From positions 1-34,518 of the forward strand of contig JAJPKM010000029.1 of assembly GCA_021323735.1 (NCBI GenBank): a DNA stretch of 34,518 nt, read 5' to 3'. Of the stretch, positions 27,790 through 34,506 are shown one piece after another (the first letter of the stretch is position 1; each line of letters opens with the position of its first letter). The translations under genes were made by a program, and so were the position numbers. The stretch comes from Gammaproteobacteria bacterium. Lineage in GTDB: Bacteria; Pseudomonadota; Gammaproteobacteria; Steroidobacterales; Steroidobacteraceae. The notes beneath the pieces were generated by a model, which was not told the DNA's origin, searched no databases, and worked only from the letters and a program-made list of their open reading frames with translations.

Positions 27790-29064
27790 ATGGCTGCAAT
27801 CCTATACCGTCGATTGGCGGAAACCGCCCTCATCACCGCACTCGCGGACACGCCAGTCGTCCTCATCCACGGGCCGCGACAATGCGGGAAGACCACTCTC
27901 GCCCTCCAAGTCGGCAAACGTCGACGATTTCGCTATTACACCTTCGACGATGCCGCAACACTCGCCGCCGCACGGTCGGACATTACTGGCTTCGTCTCGC
28001 GCCTGGAAAAGCGTGCAATATTAGACGAAGTCCAGCACGTCCCCGAGCTATTTGCCGCCCTCAAGCCTATCGTTGACGCAAACCGTAACGCCGTGCGTTT
28101 CATTCTAACCGGCTCATCGAATGTCCTGCTGATTCCTCGTTTATCAGACTCGCTGGCCGGCCGCATGGAGATACTGCGCCTTTACCCGCTCTCACAGGTC
28201 GAGCTCGAGCGTGCTCGCCCAACCTTTCTTGATACCCTCTTCAGCGATGCACAGTCATTCCGACATAGCGGAAGTCTCGGTAAGGAACTGGCAGAACGCA
28301 TCGCTCGCGGCGGCTACCCCGTGGCCCAAAACCGGACGCCAAAGCGAAGAGACGATTGGTACGCGAACTACATAGAAACCCTTGTCCAGCGTGACGTGAG
28401 GGATCTCTCTCACATCGGAAGCCTTGATGCTCTGCCAAAGCTTCTCACGCTTGCCGCGAGCCAGACTGCGCGGCTCGCCAACTTAAGTGAGATGGCGAGC
28501 CAGTTCGAACTCAGCCGCCCGACTATCCGCAGCTATCTCACACTAATCGAGCGACTGTTTTTGGTCGAATTCCTGCCACCCTGGTTCAGTAATCGCATCA
28601 AACGACTGATTAAAAGTCCCAAACTCCACTTTGGCGATACCGGCTTGGCCTGCAGTCTCCTTCACTGCAGCGCCGCCGAACTCGACGGCCAGCGCGACCT
28701 GCTCGGTCAGCTACTCGAGACATTCGTATTTGGCGAAATTGAAAAGCAGGCGGGTGCTCATCCCGAAAGGATTAACCTCCATCATCTACGCGACAAGGAT
28801 GGTTATGAGGTCGACATCGTGGTGCAGCGAGGCACACACCACGCCGGCATTGAAGTCAAGGCGGCGAGTTCGGTCCGCGAAGGCGACTTCCGCGGGCTAA
28901 AACGCTTGCGTGAACTGCTAGGTCGTCCTCGCTTCCACAGCGGAATCATCCTATATGACGGCGAACATGTATTGCCGTTCGGTGAGCGTCTACTGGCCGT
29001 CCCGCTCAGCTCATTATGGGTTCGTAGCCCGCGGCCTGCCACCATCGCAAGTCAATCGAAGTGA
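27790..29064 (+). CDS. AAA-type ATPase with DUF4143 (PD-(D/E)XK-like) C-terminus
   Basis: This 424-residue protein belongs to the large family of P-loop ATPases with a DUF4143 C-terminal domain. Walker A is G28-P-R-Q-C-G-K34-T-T, a Walker-B-like A-I-L-D79-E80-V-Q is present, and a sensor-like I-L-T-G-S-S-N follows near 105-111. A winged-helix segment (T-I-R-S-Y-L near 245) leads into DUF4143, which ends with Y-E340-V-D342-I-V-V and G-I-E355-V-K357, the layout of a PD-(D/E)XK nuclease core. Cellular function is unknown in this family; members are frequent in accessory DNA. I chose ATG 27790 because it begins the conserved Y-R-R-L start; the frame extends to 27634 but that part covers the 23-bp tandem repeats. 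No neighbour is co-transcribed. Confidence 0.85.
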   Translation: MAAILYRRLAETALITALADTPVVLIHGPRQCGKTTLALQVGKRRRFRYYTFDDAATLAAARSDITGFVSRLEKRAILDEVQHVPELFAALKPIVDANRNAVRFILTGSSNVLLIPRLSDSLAGRMEILRLYPLSQVELERARPTFLDTLFSDAQSFRHSGSLGKELAERIARGGYPVAQNRTPKRRDDWYANYIETLVQRDVRDLSHIGSLDALPKLLTLAASQTARLANLSEMASQFELSRPTIRSYLTLIERLFLVEFLPPWFSNRIKRLIKSPKLHFGDTGLACSLLHCSAAELDGQRDLLGQLLETFVFGEIEKQAGAHPERINLHHLRDKDGYEVDIVVQRGTHHAGIEVKAASSVREGDFRGLKRLRELLGRPRFHSGIILYDGEHVLPFGERLLAVPLSSLWVRSPRPATIASQSK

Positions 29065-29144
29065 GCGCGTATGCGGTGTACCGGGGGGTTAATCGAGATG
29101 CTTCAAATTCTAGAGGCCAAAGCGTTTCAAGCAGTTGCGTTTAA

Positions 29145-29336
29145 AGTGGCGGAGAGGGTGGGATTATTCGCGCTGCGCGCTCACCCTGCGGGCCGCCGTC
29201 GGAGAGACCTCCGGCGTTCAACGCGGCCAGACGGCTGCGTTAGTGCTCGCGGCCGGGGACGGCCGCTCGTCCTCCGCTTCGCTCCGGACCGACGCTTTCG
29301 CGTCGTCCCAAATCGCTCCGCGATTTGGTCGAACCC
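29145..29336 (-). repeat. tRNA-Ser 3'-end copy with inserted hairpin array (copy A)
   Basis: The block opens at 29145-29165 with 21 bp identical to the 3' end of the tRNA-Ser gene and its flank (34412-34432). Instead of continuing with the T-loop, it runs into 79 bp of short hairpins (29166-29244), then 92 bp (29245-29336) that match copy B at 34252-34343 with one mismatch. The 92 bp contain palindromes such as arms CCAAATCGC and GCGATTTGG at 29308-29328, GACGC/GCGTC and GGACG/CGTCC, and end in TCGAACCC, which is the tRNA sequence that should have followed. The array therefore sits exactly inside a duplicated T-arm. No open frame here is credible. The adjoining 29337-29442 shows nothing else. 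Confidence 0.88.
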
Positions 29337-29442
29337 CACATAGACGCAAATAGAAATCAGTAAGTCGCTGAAAAATTGAGGCTCGCCGTCCCCTAGAATC
29401 CGCTCTCTTCCCCGCTTTTGGCAGTAGATTTCGCAGTAGGCC

Positions 29443-29625
29443 TCACTCAGCGCGGTTGCGCAGTTCGCGTTTGGCGGCGCCCCAGTCGATCGGCTGCTCC
29501 TTGCCTGCATCGTGACGCACAACGGTCTCGCGGAGTGCCTCCTCGTGCCAGGGTGGAGATTCGAGCTGGGCTTCCTCTTGGCCTAACGGCATCCGGATTT
29601 TGAACAGGTGCAAACGGCTCTTCAT
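29443..29625 (-). pseudogene. Addiction-module antitoxin remnant (C-terminal half)
   Basis: The last 45 residues of this frame, with E-S-P-P-W-H-E-E-A-L-R-E-T, then G-K-E-Q and I-D-W-x-x-A-K-R-E-L-R, follow the pattern of the putative addiction-module component family (antitoxins of RelE/ParE-like toxins). The N-terminal part that should carry the dimerisation helices does not match and is only 15 residues long, so the gene looks truncated or rearranged. The frame is continuous with the DUF2442 fragment upstream, without a stop between them. No toxin gene follows: the tRNA-derived hairpin array (copy A) begins within about 100 bp. I read this as the dead remainder of a toxin-antitoxin locus. 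Confidence 0.5.
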
Positions 29626-29670
29626 GGAAATGTTGCCCAGATTGTCACGTCTGTCGAGAACCTCTCGAAC

Positions 29671-30047
29671 GCGAGGCCGACCCCCTCGTTTACCATTAAG
29701 GCGGGAGCTAGACGCCTTGCGCGCAGAAGTACTCGATCCCGCATAGCGCGCCAGCTCGCTCATCCATGCCTTCGAACCAAAGACACCGGCAGCGAGTCCA
29801 GCGACACTCAGGTCCGCATCCAGCCCCTCCCAATGCAGTCCGGTGCCCAAAGGGGTCAACTCTACTTTCGCAAGCTGCGACGCCGTGGCGTTCTTCAACC
29901 CTGCAATAACTTTGGCGGTAACATCAGAATCACGCCATTCGTAAGCTCAATCACAAGACGAGATTTGCGCGCATCGTAATGCGCCTTGGCGGCGCGAGGC
30001 TGTCTCGCCAGGCGCGTTTCGCCCGCCTTGGTCGCGCGCGTCCCCAA
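29671..30047 (-). pseudogene. DUF2442 protein gene broken by a frameshift
   Basis: Two adjacent minus-strand frames together spell a DUF2442 protein. The first part (from a TTG near 30047) includes Q-P-R-A-A-K-A-H-Y-D-A-R and L-V-I-E-L-T-N-G-V, and ends at a TGA right after L-L-Q-G. The second frame, one base off, resumes with L-K-N-A-T-A-S-Q-L-A-K-V-E-L, G-T-G-L-H-W-E-G-L-D-A-D-L-S-V and G-K-R-G-G-R-P-R. Adding one base near 29896-29903 would restore a single chain, so a one-base deletion (or a sequencing error) broke it. DUF2442 proteins are usually antitoxin-like partners of DUF4160 proteins; no DUF4160 gene is present upstream. The second frame then runs without stop into the addiction-module remnant. 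Confidence 0.65.
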
Positions 30048-30358
30048 AAACGAGCATTACCGCTGACCAACGATAGAAGACTCCACCGCGTGCGAAACCC
30101 ACCTCCCGGCGCCAGTAACTCGCGCGTTTTGGGCGGGAAGTTGGCGTAGAACGAAAGTGCCAGACCGGTTCGGACTAGGCGTCAATGCGGCAACTAATCT
30201 GAACATACCATTCGGCATCAGCGAACGAGTTGGGGCGCATGCGAGGATTTCCAACCCTGCATTCATTATACGGCATGGCCATTCGCCCGAACAGACTGCC
30301 GCTGCGGATGGAACTCCTATATATACGCGTCGGCAGCCTACATTTCCTGGAGCTTCAA
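30048..30358. other. Gene-poor stretch upstream of the dehydrogenase
   Basis: This 311-bp stretch lies between the broken DUF2442 gene and the dehydrogenase. Open frames on both strands (for example minus 30057-30266) have no recognisable domain. A TATATATA at 30319-30326 could be part of a -10 region for the dehydrogenase. I see nothing else I can support. Confidence 0.5.
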
Positions 30359-31237
30359 ATGAAGGACTTCAAAGATAAAGTCGCCGTTGTCACTGGCGCG
30401 GCAAGCGGTATCGGTCGCGGCATGGCCGAGACCTTCGTCGCCGCAGGTATGAAGGTGGTGCTAAGCGACATCGAGCAGCGGCCGCTCGAAGAAACTACTC
30501 GCCTATTGCTTGCAGCTGGCGCGGATGTGCACGCTGTGCTGACCGACGTGTCAAAGTCAGATCAGGTAAATAACTTGGCGAAGCAAACGCTAAGTAAATA
30601 CGGCGCAGTGCATGTGCTTTGCAACAACGCCGGCATTGGTGGACTTAGCGGCGATGGCAACGGCACTAGCTGGACAAGTTCTCTCGACGATTGGCATTGG
30701 ATACTGGGTGTCAATCTCATGGGCGTCGTGCACGGTATTCGTTCGTTTCTACCGATCATGATTGAACAAGATACCGAGGCCCACATCGTGAACACCGCTT
30801 CGTTGGCAGGACTCATCGCAGCTGGCACGCTGTACGGAACGAGCAAATTCGCGGTGGTGGGCCTCTCCGAGAACGTGTATCTAGAACTGCAGCGCGGCGG
30901 GTTCAAACCGAAGGTGTCGGTTTTGTGCCCCAGCTTTGTCGACACCAATATCATGAACTCCAACCGAAACCGGCCAGCGGAATTCGCGATCGAGACGTCG
31001 GCGCACGCGGAGCCGGTAGCGGCAGCGATGCGGGAGTGGGTCACGGAGCAATGCAAGAGAGGCTTAAGTCCGCGCGCTGTAGGCGAACAAGTGCTGGCCG
31101 CCATCCGCGATGAGCGCTTCTACATTCTGACGCATCCCGAGTTCAACCCGATCATCGAACTACGGATGAAAGACATACTGAGTGGCGCAAATCCCACCCT
31201 ACGGCCACCGCCTAGCGTCGCCGCCCGAGACGGTTGA
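30359..31237 (+). CDS. Short-chain dehydrogenase/reductase
   Basis: This 292-residue protein is a classical SDR, a Rossmann-fold NAD(P)-dependent oxidoreductase. The cofactor motif T-G-A-A-S-G-I-G is at residues 12-19 and N-N-A-G at 89-92. The catalytic set S148, Y159 and K163 is present (N-T-A-S and L-Y-G-T-S-K). The Asp at the end of the second strand (L-S-D37) favours NAD over NADP. I chose ATG 30359 because GGAG lies 8 bases upstream and it begins the conserved F-x-x-K-V-A-V-V-T-G start; an upstream open frame adds 43 unrelated residues. The substrate cannot be told. It seems to be a single-gene unit inside the accessory region. Confidence 0.93.
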   Translation: MKDFKDKVAVVTGAASGIGRGMAETFVAAGMKVVLSDIEQRPLEETTRLLLAAGADVHAVLTDVSKSDQVNNLAKQTLSKYGAVHVLCNNAGIGGLSGDGNGTSWTSSLDDWHWILGVNLMGVVHGIRSFLPIMIEQDTEAHIVNTASLAGLIAAGTLYGTSKFAVVGLSENVYLELQRGGFKPKVSVLCPSFVDTNIMNSNRNRPAEFAIETSAHAEPVAAAMREWVTEQCKRGLSPRAVGEQVLAAIRDERFYILTHPEFNPIIELRMKDILSGANPTLRPPPSVAARDG

Positions 31238-31502
31238 GTGAGATTGAGATCCTGAATATCAGCAGGAGTTCCTTTCCTCGAGCGACATGAGTTGACAGAG
31301 ATCGTCCCTCCCCTTCTAAGTTGGCTCAAGGCTCGGAGCAGCCTGCCGCTTGCACCCCGTTTTGCCGATGAGACCTTCAAGGCTTCTATTCCTACCCTGA
31401 GATTGTTTCGGCTCTAGATTGGCTGGGCGAGGCTTCAGGAGATCCCTGCCGGGTTGTGGACCAGCGCGGTAGAGTGCTGAGACCCCCAAACCAGACCGGA
31501 TG

Positions 31503-32102
31503 TTAGGCCCAATTTGACGCCGCATCATCCTGGTGGGAGAAGTCGAGGTACGCGCACTCGAAAAAATTCATCAAGCCAGCCATCACCTCAGGAAGATTGT
31601 CGAGATCAATACCCTGATCGCCGAATGCGAACGGTAGACCGCGAAGCGTTGCCGGAAACCGGAAGCTGTCGGACCTCTTGTCTGCCTGATCCAGTTCCGC
31701 GACAAGCACCTGCACCGGGCTGAGGCCGATGGTCTGCTCTCTGCCACGCTCAATCACTAAAACAACAAACTGCTTCCAAAGAGTAGCAAGATCGTGCGTG
31801 ACCGTCGCATCCCGGTTGATGGAGGCGAATTTCAGGATAATGCGCTTTAAGTGGAGCTCCACGGACTGCCGATAGCAGAACGGCGCTGCGTATATGACGT
31901 TATTACGATCGACGACGTTCGCCGCAGCCTGCTCAACAAGGAGATCGGCCGCGCGGCTGTATCCCATGGGCATTCGGTAGAGGCGTTCGTTCGGATCCCT
32001 AACGACTTGAGCATCGTATGCCCATGATCCTTCAACAAAGAGACGATAACCGTCGCGAGGCCAGGGATCCTCAAAACCCACGCCCTTAGTTCCCGTAGTC
32101 AT
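31503..32102 (-). CDS. HEPN-like hypothetical protein
   Basis: This 199-residue protein has no catalytic domain I can name for certain. Its centre, Y-R-Q-S-V-E-L-H-L-K-R-I-I-L at 77-90 followed by T-H-D-L-A-T-L-W at 102-109 and later S-F-R-F-P at 146-150, follows the pattern of HEPN-like helical proteins, in which a helix ending in E-L-x-L-K-x is followed by H-D-L. HEPN proteins are common in defence and toxin systems, often as RNases, but the R-x4-6-H active motif is not clear here. The ATG at 32102 has AAGGGG upstream, which favours it over the longer frame. It is divergent from the two-gene nuclease unit at 32429, separated by 326 bp. Confidence 0.6.
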   Translation of the reverse strand: MTTGTKGVGFEDPWPRDGYRLFVEGSWAYDAQVVRDPNERLYRMPMGYSRAADLLVEQAAANVVDRNNVIYAAPFCYRQSVELHLKRIILKFASINRDATVTHDLATLWKQFVVLVIERGREQTIGLSPVQVLVAELDQADKRSDSFRFPATLRGLPFAFGDQGIDLDNLPEVMAGLMNFFECAYLDFSHQDDAASNWA

Positions 32103-32365
32103 GTGATTTCCCCTTCTCGCCGCGCTCCTCAAAGTGATGGGACGTCATCACAGCTTAGCCTGCCACGTTGACCGGGGATCCGGCGTCCGCCTTTCCGAGA
32201 AAGCGCGGCCGGCGGCGCGCCGAGTTACCGCCCACGCATCATCAGGGTTTTCGGCACTCAATCGCGATGGATCCGCGCCCGGACTCCGTCGAGGCTCGCC
32301 TCCATTGACGGATCGGAATCGCAGTCTCGCGAGCCCGCTACGCATGTGAACCGGTCATTGAACTC

Positions 32366-32412
32366 TTGCGCTCTACGTACTAATACACGTATACTATTAC
32401 ATATAGTAGTAC
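32366..32412 (+). promoter_or_regulatory. Promoter with nested inverted repeats before the nuclease unit
   Basis: An AT-rich island in the otherwise GC-rich 326-bp gap (32103-32428) carries a plausible sigma-70 promoter: TTGCGC at 32366-32371 and TATACT at 32390-32395, 18 bp apart. Two inverted repeats overlap it. The inner has arms TACTAT (32392-32397) and ATAGTA (32403-32408); the outer has arms GTACTA (32377-32382) and TAGTAC (32407-32412). They would cover the -10 box and start site, as a repressor operator does. No regulator gene is obvious unless one of the neighbours is autoregulatory. The rest of the gap shows nothing I can name. Confidence 0.5.
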
Positions 32413-32428
32413 TTATGGATGAACATAG

Positions 32429-33307
32429 ATGACCGAATCCGCGCCGCAGCACACGGTTCCCGAAACTGTGCTTTCGCCGAAGGGAGCGGTTGCGAACCTG
32501 CACATCTTGCAGAACACGGGAGAGGGAGGGTGGGCGCTTGCCTCCATGCAGTGGGAGGGTCGAGACTCTCTCGGGATTCGGTGGAACGGGACCCCGGAAA
32601 ATCCGATCGGAAATCCGCAGTCCCGCGGCATTCCGACGTGGTTCATCCTCCCCGACGAAGTGGCCGCGAAACTCCGAGACCCTGCATTGGGGGGACTAGA
32701 CGAGAGCAACGCGGACGTGACGCGTGTTCGGGTTCGGCCGCTGCCCTACCGAATTTGGCATGGTGAACAACAGGAGCCCCTAGATGATGAGTGGGTGATG
32801 TCGGTGACAGACCGCACCCGTCGACTTCTTGAAATTATGAATCCCCGGACTGGCCATTTCATGGCTGTGCACCCTGAGCAAATTGTGAGGTTGGTGCGAG
32901 ATACGGTGAGAGATCTTCCGAGCGGTCCGAAGCACGGCATCCTCGAACTAAACGTGCAAATGATTTTCGAGAACGGTCAACTTAGCCTCGAACCGGTGGA
33001 GACCCTCTCGGCGCGGCTCGACTTGGTAGCGTGCGAATTGGATGAACACGGCTATGAGGGTCGGAGCGAACTGCTTAGAGCGTTGATCGCGGAGGCGAGA
33101 ACATCATTGACGGGGTCCGACGGAGCGCTCGGACCATGGGAAAAGGCCGAACTCGAGTACGCCGAGGCGGCAGTGAACACTAATTTTCTGAGGCTCGCGC
33201 TCACCTGCATAGACAAGGCGATAGCGGTCCACAACCTGCCCGATCAGGACTACGAATATGGGTTTAATTATGGACGCTGGCCGACTGGCGGAGCACCACG
33301 GCCGTAG
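32429..33307 (+). CDS. Hypothetical protein, first gene of a nuclease two-gene unit
   Basis: I do not recognise a named domain in this 292-residue protein. The N-terminal 100 residues look like a compact beta-rich domain: W-A-L-A-S-M-Q-W-E-G-R, then G-I-R-W-N-G, I-G-N-P-Q-S-R-G-I-P-T-W-F and I-L-P-D-E-V. The rest is mainly alpha-helical, with a Glu/Ala-rich helical stretch from about 205 to 265. No signal peptide or membrane helix is present, so it should be cytoplasmic. ATG 32429 has GGA 8 bases upstream and follows the promoter at 32366. The Mrr-like nuclease gene starts 11 bp after its stop in the same direction, so they are probably co-transcribed and work together; it could be a specificity, sensor or inhibitor partner. 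Confidence 0.7.
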   Translation: MTESAPQHTVPETVLSPKGAVANLHILQNTGEGGWALASMQWEGRDSLGIRWNGTPENPIGNPQSRGIPTWFILPDEVAAKLRDPALGGLDESNADVTRVRVRPLPYRIWHGEQQEPLDDEWVMSVTDRTRRLLEIMNPRTGHFMAVHPEQIVRLVRDTVRDLPSGPKHGILELNVQMIFENGQLSLEPVETLSARLDLVACELDEHGYEGRSELLRALIAEARTSLTGSDGALGPWEKAELEYAEAAVNTNFLRLALTCIDKAIAVHNLPDQDYEYGFNYGRWPTGGAPRP

Positions 33308-33318
33308 TCGATCGCACG

Positions 33319-34191
33319 ATGCCCAACCTACGCTCCGTTGATGTGCTCTTCCTGAACGACCTCTTCGAGATGGGCAGCGGGTACGTGCTCAATTTTTCAA
33401 ATGCCACCTTCGGAGACTTTTTTCGAGAAGAAGTGGGCATTGACATCGATGACTCGCGTTACGATGTCGATGGCACATCGAAGGCCAAGCGGCTGCGCTA
33501 CTTTTTGAGGACTGCGGATGCCGCGACGGCGGTGCGAGCACTTGAGGCCCTGTGGGAGTATCGGGAAGCCCTTCGGCGGCGCGCTCGGAAACCGGAGTCC
33601 CTTGAGGACCCACAGTCCGAACTTTCCTCACTGATTGCGCGACTTCAAGGGAAAGGTCCGAGCACACCGCATGCTACGGCCTTCACCGCTACAGGCGTTA
33701 ACCGGTCGGTCCTAACCTCGATGCGTTCCGAACTCGTGGCGCTATCAAGCCTTGAACCACAACCGCGGGGCTACGAATTTGAGAAGTTCCTAAAAAGATT
33801 CTTCGATGCTTCCGGGCTCGCGGGCCGCGATCCCTTTCGCCTGCGCGGCGAACAGATTGACGGGAGCTTTCTACTACGAAGCGAAATCTATCTTCTCGAA
33901 GCGAAGTGGCAGAATGCACCCTGCGGGGCTGAAGATCTGCACGCCTTCCACGGCAAAGTGGACCAGAAAGCCGCCTGGGCGCGGGGCCTATTTATCAGCA
34001 ACTCCGGGTTTACGGAGGATGGATTAATCGCGTTTGGGCGGGGGAAGCGAGTTATCTGCATGGACGGCCTGGATCTATACGATCTCTTGGATCGCGCGAT
34101 CCCGCTCGAGCACGCTCTAGATCTCAAGGTTCGACGGGCGGGGGAGACCGGACTGCCATTTCTTCGAATTCGTGATCTATTTCCAAAATAG
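33319..34191 (+). CDS. Mrr-like (PD-(D/E)XK) nuclease with AbiJ-type N-terminal domain
   Basis: This 290-residue protein ends in a restriction-endonuclease-like domain of the Mrr type (about 148-260): G-Y-E153-F-E-K-F-L, then I-D181-G-S-F and Y-L-L-E194-A-K196-W, which gives the D...ExK active site with the upstream Glu. The later G-L-F-I-S-N-S-G-F-T is also typical of Mrr-like enzymes. The N-terminal 90 residues (M-G-S-G-Y-V-L-N-F-S-N-A-T-F near 18-31 and S-K-A-K-R-L-R-Y-F-L near 54-63) resemble an N-terminal domain found in abortive-infection (AbiJ) and other defence proteins; I recall this from family knowledge and cannot verify it here. A nuclease with such a domain next to an unknown partner suggests phage defence. 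The active site is intact. Confidence 0.8.
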   Translation: MPNLRSVDVLFLNDLFEMGSGYVLNFSNATFGDFFREEVGIDIDDSRYDVDGTSKAKRLRYFLRTADAATAVRALEALWEYREALRRRARKPESLEDPQSELSSLIARLQGKGPSTPHATAFTATGVNRSVLTSMRSELVALSSLEPQPRGYEFEKFLKRFFDASGLAGRDPFRLRGEQIDGSFLLRSEIYLLEAKWQNAPCGAEDLHAFHGKVDQKAAWARGLFISNSGFTEDGLIAFGRGKRVICMDGLDLYDLLDRAIPLEHALDLKVRRAGETGLPFLRIRDLFPK

Positions 34192-34197
34192 AGACAC

Positions 34198-34220
34198 CAA
34201 AATCGCTCCCGGCGATTTTG
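34198..34220. repeat. Perfect hairpin after the nuclease gene
   Basis: Arms CAAAATCGC (34198-34206) and GCGATTTTG (34212-34220) form a perfect 9-bp inverted repeat around a 5-bp loop, 7 bp after the nuclease stop. It could act as a weak terminator, although no T-run follows. Its core AAATCGCTCC...GCGATTT is almost the same as the hairpin found in both tRNA-derived arrays (29308 and 34315). Confidence 0.8.
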
Positions 34221-34232
34221 TAATGTAACGAC

Positions 34233-34343
34233 TGGCGGAGAGGGTGGGATTGCTCGCGGCCGGGGACGGCCACTCGTCCTCCGCTTCGCTCCGGACCGAC
34301 GCTTTCGCGTCGTCCCAAATCGCTCCGCGATTTGGTCGAACCC
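34233..34343 (-). repeat. tRNA-Ser 3'-end copy with inserted hairpin array (copy B)
   Basis: Bases 34233-34251 equal the last 19 bases of the tRNA-Ser gene (34414-34432). The next 92 bp (34252-34343) match 29245-29336 of copy A with a single A/G difference (34272) and end in TCGAACCC, the tRNA sequence that should have followed directly. Copy B lacks the extra 79 bp of copy A. It lies 70 bp from the tRNA gene end, just before the terminator hairpin at 34374. No protein-coding role is credible. Confidence 0.88.
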
Positions 34344-34373
34344 GGGTAGGTTCGTCCACACACCCTGCACCTG

Positions 34374-34413
34374 CTGAAAATAAAAAGGTCCCGATGGGAC
34401 CTTTTATTTTCAG
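34374..34413 (-). terminator. Rho-independent terminator of tRNA-Ser
   Basis: An 18-bp inverted repeat with one bulged A abuts the tRNA CCA end. The G/C core is GGTCCC/GGGACC around a 3-base loop, and A-rich/T-rich arms flank it, so transcripts from the minus strand end in TTTTTATTTT. It would work in both directions. Confidence 0.88.
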
Positions 34414-34506
34414 TGGCGGAGAGGGTGGGATTCGAACCCACGTGCCGGAATTACCCGACCATCCGATTTCGAGTCGGCGCCGTTATGACCACTTCGGTAC
34501 CTCTCC
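34414..34506 (-). tRNA. tRNA-Ser(CGA), reads UCG
   Basis: The minus strand folds into a serine tRNA of 93 bases including an encoded CCA (34414-34416). The acceptor arm pairs GGAGAGG (5' end, 34506-34500) with CCTCTCC, followed by G as discriminator. The anticodon arm is CCGA-CTCGAAA-TCGG with anticodon CGA. A long variable arm typical of class II tRNAs lies between it and the T-arm, which contains GGTTCGAATCC. The terminator starts directly after CCA. Two partial copies of its 3' end lie at 29145 and 34233, so the gene appears to have served as an insertion site for accessory DNA. Confidence 0.95.

Noticed and set aside
30057-30266. Small minus-strand open frame upstream of the dehydrogenase
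   Set aside because: No recognisable domain, no good ribosome-binding site, and it overlaps the likely promoter area of the dehydrogenase.
31238-31502. Possible insertion-sequence remnant between the dehydrogenase and the HEPN-like gene
   Set aside because: I saw no inverted repeats, target duplication or transposase similarity; the stretch stays unexplained.
33888-34370. Minus-strand open frame covering the end of the nuclease gene and array copy B
   Set aside because: It combines the antisense of a well-supported gene with a hairpin repeat. A similar translation arises from copy A only because the DNA repeat is shared.
29145-34506. Prophage
   Set aside because: No phage structural, replication or integrase genes are seen between the repeats, only accessory genes.
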